Shown here: one piece after another, positions 1 to 25,051 of the stretch
Numbering within the stretch: position 1 is the first letter of the stretch
Layout of the letters: every line of letters begins with the position of its first letter
Assembly: GCA_036785325.1 (NCBI GenBank)
Contig: JAXIVH010000006.1
Span: 3,343,909-3,407,908 of the forward strand
From: Urophycis tenuis
Lineage: Eukaryota; Chordata; Actinopteri; Gadiformes; Phycidae
DNA length: 64,000 nucleotides
Reading direction: 5' to 3'
The notes under the pieces: generated by a model
What the model saw: only the letters and a program-made list of their open reading frames with translations
What the model was told of the DNA's origin: nothing
Database searches by the model: none
Translations under genes and position numbers: made by a program

Positions 1-121
1 AAGAGTCGTTACGTTTCCTCGTTTGTCTTCCATTTGGACGGCGACAGCTTGGCCCCAACTGACCCCTGACCCCTGACCTCCACAAACCACTGTCGTTGTC
101 GTTTATCTGACCCCCGACCAG

Positions 122-12801
<12,680 letters not shown>

Positions 12802-14340
12802 GGCAGAGGATGACATAGAAGAGGAAGAGGCCTGGCTAATCTGCTGGTCAGTGAGGCCGGAAATTCCCCCAGGAGGCTTCAGAAAGCCTGGGGAAACCTG
12901 GGGCCTTTAGGACCCTTGAGAAGCCTGCCGGAGTCTGAACAGAGTATTAACGCAAGAAGAAAGGCCAGCGTTTGCACAATATAGTTTCCATCCGCCAACC
13001 CACTGACACTTATATTGCCTGTTTCTGTTTCGTATGACCCGACCTTTGTCTTAAGAGCACACTTTTAATTTACCCAGGAAACATGATTTCTTCTTATGTT
13101 TGTTCGCTTTTATCTGGTCAGGACCTAGGTGTGCCACAGATACAGGGTAAAGATAGTGCCATTGAACTCTTTATAGTTTCGACTCTTGCTGCTGTGGTTA
13201 AAAACTGTCATTTTCCCTAAGCACCAAAGGTTTTGGCTCAGTTAGCATTTATTAGGTTGAAGCGAACACCACATGTTGAACGTAAGTTGTGTTCCAAAAA
13301 AAGACACGGCCATTGTGATTTTAATGTTGTTGCGCTCTGTTACTAGTGATAGTGATCTCTGAAGGTGATTGTAATTTGTCTAATCATGAAATCTTTATCA
13401 AGTTATCTTAAGATCTGCTATGAATCTAAAACATCACACTCTCTGGCAACAGACATCATTTTTACCGTAAGTCAAGTTTCAACAAATGTAACCTAGCCAC
13501 AGCCTGAGGTGAAAGACATGAATAATTAATTGAAATGGTCTTAAAATATTGTTTCTTATTTTATATTGAGACAACATATGTTACTGAAACTCATAGGGTC
13601 TGCTGTAACTGGCCATTGTTTGGATGGCAGTATTAGATTCAATACACTATTCAATAATAGCAATCAATTTAGGTACACACGCAGACATCTGTGACATGGT
13701 AATCAATAGCAGCGATTTGATGATACATTCTGTGCATGCTGTTTGCCATAACGAGGGGAAATACAATTTTATCGAGTCATTCTAAGTGCTTTTCCATCTC
13801 ATCGGTTGATGTGGTTACCAACCTCTGTACATTATGTTTTCATTTATATTTTTGTATTTATTAAATCTATTTTGTTTTTGGGAGTTGAGACATTTAATCG
13901 TGTATAACTGTTATGCTAAATATCTGTGATAGTACTGGCATACTAAGTAATTTAATTCATCAGCCTGTTTGTGTACATATGTGTCACAGCAAATATTCAT
14001 AATGCTGTCATCCCCAGAGCCCTGAACGATGCATATTGAAGGAAAGTACATTTTTATAATAAATAATTTGGACATGGATCTGTTTATATAGGGGATATTT
14101 GCCACATCTATAATGTGTCTACACTGCAAAAATACATATGTTGTTTTAAGGATGTCTCTGTTTTCATTTTACATGCCCATATATAGAGAGAGCAAATAAA
14201 TGTTATGTGAGTGTATTGTTCTATAATGCTTGGGCTCTCACCACTCAATATCATTTTGACCGAAAGTTTAAGAATAAAATGATTTTTCAAGGGATTTTCT
14301 ATGTGGATTGCTTGCTAAATAAACACTTGATCATAGTCTT
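12802..14340 (+). other. rap1gap2: rap1gap2 3' untranslated region (end uncertain)
   Basis: AT-rich non-coding DNA following the TGA at 12799-12801. Candidate AATAAA polyadenylation signals occur near 14059 and 14272, and at 14318-14323. The last would give a 3' UTR of about 1.5 kb. No ORF of interest; transcript data would fix the end. Confidence 0.5.
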
Positions 14341-15071
14341 AAACATATACTATTTAAGATAAGATTGAGGAGATGGGTACCATATCAATACGTATAATTA
14401 CATACAGGTACAGGTAGGCTATATGCAACGCAAACTACAAGCTAAGTTCAAACGTGCAAATGCAAATGAACGTGTAATCAGTCGAAAGGAAAATATAATA
14501 TGGGAATATAGGGAATATGGAACGATGGCGTGGATTTCAAGCATAGGTTTCTAGACGGAACTATTAGGACGAACATACCAACGCCATGACACGGGAAAGG
14601 GCATTTATTTCAGATGCACAATGCGGAAGTAGTAATTCTAGGCTAGAGTCACATTGAAGATTCCGACCGAGGTTGCACTAGGTAACATTTTCCATTTCTA
14701 ATCTGTTGTTGGGAATTGACTGCTTTCTTTATTAAAGCTATAATAACAAGGCGACCTCTCTTCGATGATATAGCTGAAAAAACCTTTGTCAAATGTAACA
14801 AAGTTCCGCGATGCTCGATTCAATGCGCTAGCGTACAGCATCTAGTTGCTCTTGTGTTGTGTATATGATATGCAGTATGTTACTATGTTGATGTTTTTTA
14901 TTCTATCCTGTTGCAAGTAAACATAGCGTATTAAAGGTGGCAGACGGCGTGAGGTTAGATCTTGGACGCTGATCTTCCGTTATTCAGTGCAAGCACAGGT
15001 TATGTTGATTTGACAGCTTTTATATACTGGGGGCTGTGTGGCTAACCTGTACTTCGTTATCCTATCCGCAG
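14341..15071 (+). promoter_or_regulatory. Intergenic and promoter-proximal region of aurkaip1
   Basis: This stretch separates the rap1gap2 3' end from aurkaip1. It holds no ORF. A splice-acceptor-like ccgcag ends at 15071, suggesting an upstream non-coding exon or alternative start. No TATA box is convincing. I call it a promoter region by position only. Confidence 0.35.
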
Positions 15072-15090
15072 GAGCGGCCTACCGTTTCAG

Positions 15091-15166
15091 ATGAAGTGAG
15101 TGGATGGAAAGTTTGCATGACAATGTTTACGTCAAGGGTTGTACCTCGTCTTGGCCAGCTCTGTAG
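15091..15166 (+). promoter_or_regulatory. Upstream AUGs in the aurkaip1 leader
   Basis: Two AUGs precede the main start at 15117. One is a minimal ATG AAG TGA at 15091-15099. The other, at 15104, opens a 20-codon frame that overlaps the main start out of frame and stops at TAG 15164-15166. If both are in the mRNA they should lower translation of the main frame. Whether transcription starts upstream of them is unknown. Confidence 0.45.
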
Positions 15167-16219
15167 AGTGACAAGTAAGTTCATTTTGAAATGTATGACC
15201 TAATTTAGGCAGTATATTGTTGATGCCGCCACTTGACACTGGTGTGTTTTCTTTTGGTTCCCAGATCAACTTAAAAACCATGGGCAGATATTGAGGGAAA
15301 GCCTACCCCTTGTTTTTCCTGCTTGCTGCTCCGACTTGAACCCGACACCCCGCAGCTACTCAACAGCGGCAGACAACAGAGCTCCTCCTCGATGGGTTCA
15401 ATTTGAGCCTGAGCTGGACGATGCTCTGGTGCCTCGTAAGATGTCCATGAGCCCCCTGGAGAGCTGGCTGAGCCTGCGCTACTCCCTGCCTCCGCTCGTG
15501 GAGGCTCCTCTGCCCCAGGGGGAGGCGCTGGTGGAGGTGTTGGAGGAGAAGGTATTGCCCCCCTTCTCCGTGCCGGTGATGGAGGATGGTGAGGGCTCTG
15601 CGACGCCCCTGAGCTGTAAAAATGTTCTGGAGATCCGGCGGCGCAAGATGAACCGACACAAGTACAGGAAGCTGATGAAACGGACCAAGTTTTTAAGAAG
15701 GAGAGTGCTTGAGGGACGAGGGAGGAAGAAGCAGGTGAGTGCCTCTCCTTTTGGTGACCACGTTGTGTTGATTACATTTCACATTGACACAGACAACGTT
15801 TTTGAACTGATCAGCGTAACGAGTACATGATTTTTTGACTTTTCGATCTATAGATCCAAAATGTCAGTTCAACGCGTACTTTGATCATTACTTGTGATGA
15901 CCATTAATTATGGCATTTATAACCTTGTAAAATGTATGCATTGATTCAAAATACAACCAAAACAATTCATCAATGAACAATTTACATGTACATTGTTCAG
16001 CCTACCCACTCTCATCCCTTTTCGTGCTGTCATGCTGTTCAATTTAGTGTCGGCTGCTTTCATGGTGACGGTTTTGTTTGTGTATGTTTATGTCCTGTGC
16101 AGAAGCGGTTTGAGAAGGACCTGACAAGGATTTGGAAACGGGCTGGACTTAAGAAGGCACCAGAAGGATGGTCGGTCCCCAAGATATTTGTCAAACATTA
16201 CGGAGACCGGCAGAACTGA
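15117..16219 (+). CDS. aurkaip1: Aurora kinase A-interacting protein 1 / mitochondrial small-subunit ribosomal protein mS38
   Basis: Three coding exons, 15117-15174, 15265-15734 and 16103-16219, give 214 residues. The protein is a vertebrate-type subunit of the mitochondrial small ribosomal subunit (mS38) and was first described as a partner and negative regulator of Aurora A. The N-terminus MTMFTSRVVPRLGQLCRV is basic with no acidic residue, fitting a mitochondrial targeting peptide. LVPRKMSMSPLESWL is a conserved vertebrate motif. The C-terminal half is very basic: EIRRRKMNRHKYRKLMKRT, then FEKDLTRIW and APEGWSVPKI, all matching the human protein. A second in-frame ATG lies two codons downstream. 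The start was chosen because it gives the targeting peptide and correct phase across intron 1. Its neighbour mxra8 also adjoins it in human. Confidence 0.95.
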
Positions 16220-16356
16220 CTCTTTTCCTTCTCCACGCATTCACACCTTCAAACCTGACCTGGACCAGCTCTCCTCACAAACTACTTTGTTTCTGCCCTG
16301 GAAATATTGTTGGCCTATATTATGTTTTGAATTTGTTATCCACTACATATAGGTTT

Positions 16357-16362
16357 AATAAA
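16357..16362 (+). terminator. aurkaip1 polyadenylation signal AATAAA
   Basis: AATAAA about 140 bases after the aurkaip1 stop codon, with T-rich DNA downstream. This is the likely end of a compact mRNA. Confidence 0.7.
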
Positions 16363-17037
16363 TCCAATTTCCTGTTCAAAAAGTCAATTTCTACTAATGT
16401 TTTTATTTTTACACCAGTCGGAAGGGGATATTCATTTACCCCATTCCAACAGTGGGTGGCAGTGTTGTGCCGTAGCGGTGTTTTGCCAAAGCCAAAACTA
16501 TCAACCCATGGAGTTGATGGTAGGGCTACTAATGATGAAACATTGAAACTGAAAATGTATTTTCAGCCACTGGCTATCTGGTTACCAAGAATGGTATTAA
16601 ACCAAATGTGATGACAGTACAGTTACATGTAGCCATCATTGAGTTTCGGGGGTAATCCTAAAATCTGGGTCTGTTTACAGCAATAAAGTAGGCCTACATG
16701 AATTATAGGCTACCACAGGCAATTGCCATACATTTATCTTGGAGCAAGAAATTATTTTGTTTTCAGAAGTCCATTCTTGCTTTTCTTTCATTGTGGGAGA
16801 CATAACTCGTAACCATAAAATCCAACTGTATAGCGGAAAATGTAATACAATTCGCCTATATAGGCTGTAATGGAAAATAACTTTAGCCTATGTCTTCCAG
16901 AGAACCCCATAACTGCGCGACTTTAAATAACTTAATGTTCCAGACACATTTTAGAGAAGTGACCCTCAAACAGGAGGAACACGGAGGCCCTCCCTGACCG
17001 CCATCACAAGGGAGTACGAGTCAACCATACATACATA
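16363..17037. other. Intergenic, no gene seen
   Basis: AT-rich unique-looking sequence between the aurkaip1 polyadenylation site and the Tc1-like element. The TA at 17036-17037 is half of the element's target-site duplication. Confidence 0.5.
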
Positions 17038-17243
17038 CAGGTGCATCTCCATAATTAGAATATCGAAACACTGATTTATTTCAGTGATTCAATTCAAAAA
17101 GTGAAACTCATTCATTACACACAGTGATATATTTCAAGTGTATTTCCTTAAATATTTATGATTATATCTTACAGCCAATGAAAACACAAAAGCCAGTATC
17201 TCAGAAAATGTTAATATTGCATAAGATCAATAAAACTATGCAC

Positions 17244-18369
17244 TCAATACTTGGGGCTCCTCAGGGCTCCTTTTGCATGACTTACTGCATCAATGCAGAG
17301 TGGCATGCAGGCCATCAGCCTGTGGCTCTGCTGAGGGGGTATAGGAGCCCAGGTTGCTTTGATAGCGGCCATCAGCTCATTTGCATTGTTGGGTCTGGTG
17401 TTCCTCATCTTCTTTTTGTGTCTTTGAAGCTTTTTAAATGACAGTTTCCCATGTCTGTACACAGTGCTTTGTGTTTTTATTGAACAGTGCGCGATCATTT
17501 GAGCTGCGCTGGTTGGGTAGTAGGGGGCAGACAAGGCAGTGCTGCATTGTATGGTCCTCTTCTCCACATTCACAGGTGGTTTGGCCTGTTTCATAGCCCC
17601 ATCTGGCCATGGCAGCATATTCCTCTTGACAAAACCCCATAGATTCTTCAGGGGGTTCAGGTCAGGCGAGTTTGCTCACCAATCAAGCACAGTGATCCCA
17701 TGGTTATTAATTAAACCAGGTATTGGTACTTTTGGCATTGTGGGCAGGTGCCAAGTCCTGATGGAAAATGACATCAGCATCTCCATAAATTGTGTCAGCA
17801 GAGAGAAGCATGAAGTGCTCTAAAATGTCCTGGTAGACTCTCTTAAAATACCTTTTGTTTTATTGGTTCTATTGTTTTACTTGGTTCGGACTGGACCAAC
17901 ACCAGCAGACGACAGGGCTCCGCAATCATGACTGACGGTGGAAAAAAGCTCCGCACTCCAGACTCTGGGATCTTGATTTGCAAAAGAAATGCAAAATGTA
18001 CCTTCATCTGAAGTGAGGAATTTGGACCAGTTTCCTGTTTCTCCTCAGCCCAGGTAAGACGCTTCTGGCGGTTCAGGAGTGGCTTGACACAAGGAATGCG
18101 ACAGTTGTAGCCCATGTCCTGAACACCTCGGTGTTTGGTGGCTCCTGAAGCACTGACTCCAGCCACAGTCCACTCCTTGTGCCTCTCACCCAAATTCTTA
18201 AATGGCCTTCACACTCCTCCCAAGGCCGGGGTTATCCCTGTTGCTCATGCATCTTTTTCTACCACACTTTTTCCTTCCACTCAACTTTCCATTAATATGC
18301 TTACCCTCCGTGTGGAGGGTGTCAATGACTTGTCTTCCGGACAACTGTCACGTCAGCAGTCTTCCCCAT
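17244..18369 (-). pseudogene. Tc1-like transposase pseudogene
   Basis: Minus-strand reading gives recognisable Tc1 transposase pieces in several frames. The ATG region is at 18367-18369. HKEWTVAGVSASG and CRIPCVKPLLNRQKRLTWAEE lie near 18020-18185. Complementary strand text near 17650-17700 matches the NSPDLNP-type catalytic region, and a C-terminal piece ends at TGA 17244-17246. Frameshifts and stops separate them, so no active enzyme is encoded. Confidence 0.8.
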
Positions 18370-18582
18370 GATTGTGTCGCCTACTAAACCAGACCGAGAG
18401 ACCATTTAAAGGCTCAGGAAACCTTTGCAGGTGTTGGTGAGTTAATAAGCTGATTAGATTGTGACACCCTGAGATTTGAACTTACAGTATTAAAATGTTC
18501 TGAGATACTGACGTTTGGGTTTCCATTAGCCATAATAGTAAGCTATCATCATCATTAATACCTGGTTTAATTAATAACCATG

Positions 18583-18826
18583 GTATCACTGTGCTCCCCA
18601 CTTCCAAAACTGTCTGCATGTCGAAGTGTCCTTGAGCAAGACACTGAACCCTGAACCCCAACTTGCTCCCCGGGCGCTGATCAGAGCAGCCCACTGCTCC
18701 TACGTACAATATGTACAATAGGATGGGTCAAATGTACAATATGTACAATAGGATGGGTCAAATGCAGACAACGAATTTCGTTCCCATGTCATGGGAATGA
18801 CAAATAAAGACCACAAGGTCCCAATA
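18583..18826 (+). mobile_element. Truncated tRNA-derived SINE inside the Tc1-like element
   Basis: Contains gtgtccttgagcaagacac, agcagcccactgctcc and aggatgggtcaaatgcag, words typical of a fish tRNA-derived SINE. It ends near gacaaataaag followed by A/T-rich sequence. A related copy in reverse orientation lies at 61905-62097. The tRNA-like head is missing. A 20-bp block (caatatgtacaataggatgg-type) is duplicated in tandem near 18708-18760. Confidence 0.6.
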
Positions 18827-18978
18827 ATTAAATTAAATTAAAAGAAATAAACACTTAAAATATATCACTGTGTGTAATGAATCTATAGCCTATACCATGT
18901 GAGTTTCACTTTTTAAATTGATTTACTGAAATAAATGAACTTTGAAGTGATATTCTGATTTATTGAGATGCACCGGTA

Positions 18979-20095
18979 ATTTCTAGGGCGAGTATCCGAA
19001 GGACACCCCATGTGTAAACCCCTTTCATTTGGACGCTAGAAAAAAAAAAAGAGCCTGCACACGCAGTGTTTTGGCGCAGAAAAAACAACTTCCCTCTCCA
19101 TCTCTATGATTCTCTACTTTTTCTGTGCACTGGTTATTGTGTGCCCACAAGGACACTTTAGAGAACATGATACTGGCCGTATAGACAACACATCTCGGGG
19201 AAAGCTTAAGGGAGGTTCGCATACCAGAGACAACTGACCTGTGTTTTATTCGTCTGGTTCATGGCCATAAAACGAAGTCAAGTCACTGACTGCAATCAGC
19301 GCGCACTTCTCAGAAAGCTGTAGCCTACCGTGTGTTCTACTCTCTGTATGAACTGTGTCTTCTGCTTGTTGCAACAACCAAAATAAATGATTGTATTTTC
19401 TTAAGTAAAACATCTCAGCATCAGTATTCAGCATCACTGTCGTCTCTCACATCAGAGTTTCCACAACATAGGCCTAACAGTTGAATGTTATTACCTGAAC
19501 CCATTACATGTTTTAACTTGGCCATTATTCATTTCTTCGGCGCCAAAGGGTAAGCTATGAGAGTCAATTAGGCGTAAAGAAGATCATAGATTTTGGAGGT
19601 ATCCCGGTCTACCGCAACGCAATTTCCGATCTCCTCCTTCCTATGAGTTGTTTACGATAGGAGCGAGAATTATAAGGATGAGAAGGAGCAAAAAAACATA
19701 TTTTGACGATTGATCTAACAAAGCAGTATCTGAAACTATTATATTTGTTTTTTATTTGTGATTAAACTCTGTATCTCTCGACGCATAAACGCGATGTAAC
19801 GGAAAGTCCCGCGTTCTCCTTCGCATGTAACGCTTATTTTGAGCATCCCGTGCAGGCGTCGTGGGAACGAGGTTAGGGTGCCAATGCAAGAGTGGCATTG
19901 AGTTTCAGGAAAGTTGGGGGGGCGGAGCCTCTGGATGAACGACATTCTGGAGCCGCAGACTCGCAGTGGTTGTCGGATAAGTTTGCCCAGGTGTCTTTGT
20001 ATTCCAACCATTTATGCTCGCACACAACTTATTTTTTTGTCACATAAAATAGCTTTGTTCAGCGTCCTCAGCGCTGCGGAAGGTTTAACGAAGAC
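18979..20095 (+). promoter_or_regulatory. Intergenic and presumed mxra8 promoter and leader
   Basis: No ORF of interest. It runs from the Tc1-like element to the mxra8 start. The last 250 bases are moderately GC-rich and should hold the promoter and 5' UTR. No core element is convincing beyond an AT-rich cataaaatag at about 20042. Confidence 0.35.
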
Positions 20096-21011
20096 ATGTC
20101 GCCACTTCAAAGTAAGTCCTTATTTAGTTAAACAATTATGTTTTTGATATTTTTCTGTATTACAATGAGATTTTGCTTTTTTGTATATATAAGCCTACAT
20201 TACATTACATAAAAAGGAATGCATAGGTAATTTTGTCTTGCCTACAATATACGATATCAATATAATTATTGATATTTCTAACTTTGTTTTATAATTGCAA
20301 AATATTGTTTGTGTGTTGTGTGCCATTGTTTATTACCGGTAACTGTATTTTATTCCATGCTTATATACAGATCATGATTTGTGCTTTGTTGCTAAGCCAA
20401 TAGCCTACGAAACGCCATAAGATTTGCTTAGGTTATTTCTTTATCGTTTTAGCCCTTCAGCTTCATTCAGCAATAGGAAAAATACTGAAAAATAACGTAA
20501 ATCTGTTATATAAACCTACTCTGCGTTAAAGGCTAAAGATCTTGTTTTTATTTTTCTATACAAACAACAACTCCGCACATGTCCGAAGCTTTGTTGCTGG
20601 GGATCGCTGGGATGCTTGTGGGCCCCTATGGTTTAATGAGCAATGTGTTTTGAGTTAGCGGCGGTCTGAGCACGAGAGTCAGCACAATCCCTCCAGCCTG
20701 TCATTAGATGTGTCAGTAACGAGTGTTTCACCACGAGTGGGCTGCTTTGAGTCTGACGGAGGTAAAGCAGGGGATTACCGCTCCAGGCCAAGTTTACTGT
20801 AGTTTGTGGTCTAATGAACAGCTCCATCTACACACTCAACCATACCATTGCACCGTAAAATGCATACAATCAGCGCAGACTTTCCAACGGTACACGCACA
20901 TCTATGGTTATTCCCTGAAGCATGGCTGTAAAGCAAGCAGGAGATTGTTAGGTACAACTGGATTGACAAATGAAACACAAATCCCGCCCCCCCCCCCCTC
21001 CCCCCCCCCCC

Positions 21012-21046
<35 letters not shown>

Positions 21047-22146
21047 ACGCACGCACGCGCGCACGCACACACGCCATCTATTATGTTATTCTTTAGTAGC
21101 CTAAAGCGTCTCTGACTTGGTCCTGAGGAAACTGCACAGTTTAGTCTGTACTTGTTGAAGGACCACGCTGACTAAGCCAATATTTGCACTCTGAATGATT
21201 CAGAGCGTTTGTGCAAACTCAAGCGTTATGTTAGCCCTAAAATGTTTTCCAAGTTTTTTTTTTAAACCAGGTGCGTTATATTAAATGATGCTTGGTGTGA
21301 TTCGGCAGGTGTAAACGAGTAAGTGGTCACATCATTAGGGAAAGTGTCTATCATTATGCCGCGCGATTCAGAAGCACGTCGTTAAGTCCTAAGTGTTAAA
21401 TCAAGCCTTGTGAGTCATCAGGCACTGTGCCCCAGCATGAAAGATGAGAGAAAATTACAGGTCTCTGCGATGGTTGTTTGTATTCTCTTTCTGTTCGAGG
21501 ATTTATACATCTCTATCCAGATCCCACCGACACTGTGCGCAGTGACGTTATGCGCTCCGGCACGCTTATTGAAATGCAGCCACGCGACCTGAAGCTCCAT
21601 GAGAACTTGACTTATTAACAGTTCCATATTTGGGACATGCAAGGGCACTCGAGGCGATTTCTGATGTCTAGAAAACGGTACACGTAATAGCACAGGTATT
21701 GGCTGGGCATGGTGAATGTGTGAATATGGTTCCCGCAGGATCACCAGCCTTGCCACAAACTGCGGTGACTGGGATGAATGGCGACATTGTATGGTTTGGC
21801 CTTAATGTGGCTCCGCTGGCTGTTGAACAAACAGCATATAGAATAGTACCCGGGGGAGGGGGACCAGCAAGAGGGAACGGCGAGAATATAGAAATGTATG
21901 TTTAAAAGTAGAAATAGACATAATCCAGATATTGACGTAGAAAAGAGGTGTAATCTAGAAATATTTTCAAGAAAAGAGGCAGACAGGCCAATGACTAACT
22001 ATGACTATGACTGTGTTGCTCTTCATCATTGATGAGTGATGATAAGAACATTCACTGTTTTGGATGTCATTAGCGTGATTTTGCTGTGTTCGTAGATCTT
22101 GTTCTCTTGTTCCCAGTCATCGCCGCTGTTCCTTTAGGTGTTTTTG

Positions 22147-22180
<34 letters not shown>

Positions 22181-24966
22181 GCTGCAGCTGTTTACACTCA
22201 GGCTCTCCCTTCCTGGATCGGCCTTTGCGTTTACGCTGCAAAAAAACCCAACGATAAATAAACATGGGAATTTTTACAAGCTTATTTCGTAACGGTGGCC
22301 GTTGTATTGACTGCATTTCAGTGGATAAGCGGGGCTCTGAACCTAACACAAATTGGTTGTGTCTTTCAGTTCTTGCTGTCCTCCTGCTGCCAAGTGGTAA
22401 GGGAAAAAAAAGAGATTCTCAGCTCTGAAACATCTTCTTCAGATCAATGCATGTGGACGTTTGAGGCCCTCTGCGTTCATTCGTCCAGCAACACAACAAC
22501 ACCCGTGCCATAATCATATCCGACTTCTGTTTGGGGGGGGTTGGTTGTCGGCCGCTGCGTGGGTTCAGTCTTCTCACCCACCGCTCTCTGACTGGAACAG
22601 CTTGGTGCCAGAGCGGGGACAGCAGCAGGCAGCCGGGCGTGGTGGTGGAGGCCAAGAACTTCACCTACCCGGAGGGCTCCAGGGCGGTGCTGCCCTGCCA
22701 CAGCCCCCGCATGGTGTGGACGCGGGACCGCCTGCGGGACAGACAGAGGGTGGTCCACTGGGACCTGGTCCGCACCACACCGGAGTACTCGGTGGAGCGG
22801 ATCCTGGACATGTCCCCCGGGGAGGGGCCGCAGCGCCACCAGAGGGTCTACAACGCCTACAACAAGGGCCGCATCACCGTCCCGCCGTCCGCCTTCAGCG
22901 ACGGCAATTTCTCCCTCATCATCAACAGTGCGTGTTTTCCCTTACATTGACGTAATGCCATTCTAGTGCAACCCTCCCCTTAAGTAGTGCTGTTCTGAGG
23001 TGTTTTCATGTGTTTTCTTTCCGCCTCCCCAGATGTGACGAGCACAGACAGAGGGGTCTACACGTGTAACCTGCACCATCACTACTGCCAGGTCCACCAG
23101 TCTATTCAAATCCAGCTCAACATCACCAAATCAGGTGCTGCCTCGCGGCTTTTATTTCAAGGGGGAGGCGGTCTGTTTTGAAACACGTTCAAAAAATACA
23201 TTTTGAATTCAGTCTCGTCACGCAAAAAATGCATTGTGGTGTCATAACAACATCTGTTCTCCCCAGCGCGCAAGGAGAAGCGCTACTGGGACGGCGAGCG
23301 CACGGTCTTCGTGGTGCTGGCGGGCCGCTCCGTGGCGCTGCCCTGCGTGAACCGCCGGCCGCTGTGGCGGGACGGCCTCCAGGAGGACCAGCAGCAGGTG
23401 GCCCACTGGGACTTCCAGGCGCCGGGCGTGCGGCAGGACCGGGCCGACCGCCTGGTGGACCTCTACGCCTCGGGCGAGCGGCGGGAGTACGGGCCGGTGT
23501 TCACCGCCCACAAGATGAGCCTGGAGGAGGACGCCTTCGCCGTGGGCGACTTCTCGCTGAGCATCTCGCACCTGGCGCCCGACGACCGGGGGCTGTACTC
23601 CTGCCACCTGCACCACCACTACTGCGGCGTGTACGAGAGACGCATCTTCCGGCTCACCGTGGGACCCCCGCGGCGACGCCCGCCCACCCTGCCCCCGCCC
23701 ACCCCGCCCCCCGTCCAGACCTCTGGCCCCCGGGTCCCTCAGCGCGCCGAACCTGAGCCCGAACCCGAACCCGGTAAGGAATGACGTCGTTACATCGTCT
23801 GCGCGGAGAAAGCGCCCACGCATTTCAATAGGAAGAATATCAAATATAATATATAAACGTCCCAAGATGGAAAAGGAGGCGTAAGATATTGAGGCTGTCG
23901 TGCGTAAGGAGTTGGTGTGTTTATAAGCATATTTGGTTAGTTGAGTCAGTTGGTCCCCGTGCCAATTTTGCCTCGCCTCAACCCTCTGTTTTTGTGTTTA
24001 AGCTGAAGAGGGGAAGAGGAGGACATGGTAGGAACGCAGAAATAGCAAACAAAGAAAGACAGATTTGTGCGTTGTGGTGTATTGGTTTTCAACCTAAACA
24101 TTGCGCGTCACGGGTCACCAAGTGGTCTACAGTAAGTAGCTGCTAATTATCCCGACCGGAAACGGCGGGGGTTATTTCCTCTGCATTCCTGGGTTGAGTG
24201 GGAGGATCCCAACTGTTTCAGCGAGAATGCTGGGGATCAAACCCTCAGTTTGGTTTATTTCTTCTTCTCTGGGATTTAGGTCAGTGTCAGTACCGATCTG
24301 TATCTGTGTGCGGCTGCAGCAGCTTGTTTATCAGCGGCTCAAGGAAGTCACATCTGTTACATCTGCTCAACATCTGTGCCAGTTGTGACTAACAGTGAGA
24401 ACTGAGCTGAAGGCGGGGGGGGGGGTATCAGGTATGTGTTGGATTACAGATTCTCCTCCCTCCTTTGAACGATGAGCCATAGGGATGCCTAACAGCTCCA
24501 TCACATACATGTGGAAGAAACGTGTGCAGGGATGGCGGTCCTGTCTCGCTCTCTGGGTCCACGCCAGCAGAGGAATCTAGCACAACAACCAAGACGGGGC
24601 TATTTTCTATGGAAGATTAAGGCCAATCATGAAGTGTCCAGAATTAGAGTACAGCAATTATCTGTCATTTACAAAACAACATTACGGCCTTTCATGGCTT
24701 TAATGCTGTAATTATTGCTGACAAGTTAAACGTTGCTGTGGGATAATGACGGTGGCCGCCCAGAGCCGGGGGTGAGAGAGAGAGAGAGCGTCTCATGAAT
24801 CTTCAGGTCATTGACTTCCTGCAGGACCCCCGCTGCTGCCCAGGCCCAGCATGTGGGGAGCGTCCCTTTACACGCAGCCTCTTGTCTGATCTGTCAGAGG
24901 AAATGCTAAGTAGGCAAAAGATGAGGGCTCTGTGGTTTCTGCTCCAGGAAGTGATGGGTGGTGTGT

Positions 24967-25051
<85 letters not shown>

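Larger units (their letters stand above)
17038..18976 (-). mobile_element. Degenerate Tc1/mariner DNA transposon
   Basis: The ends are inverted: the left begins C-A-GGTGCATCTC and the right, read on the minus strand, begins C-C-GGTGCATCTC. Both are flanked by TA (17036-17037 and 18977-18978), the Tc1 target duplication. Similarity between the ends extends about 110 bases inward (for example gtgaaactcattcattacac at left and its complement at right). The transposase is on the minus strand and broken. A SINE fragment sits inside the right half, so the element is old. Confidence 0.88.
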
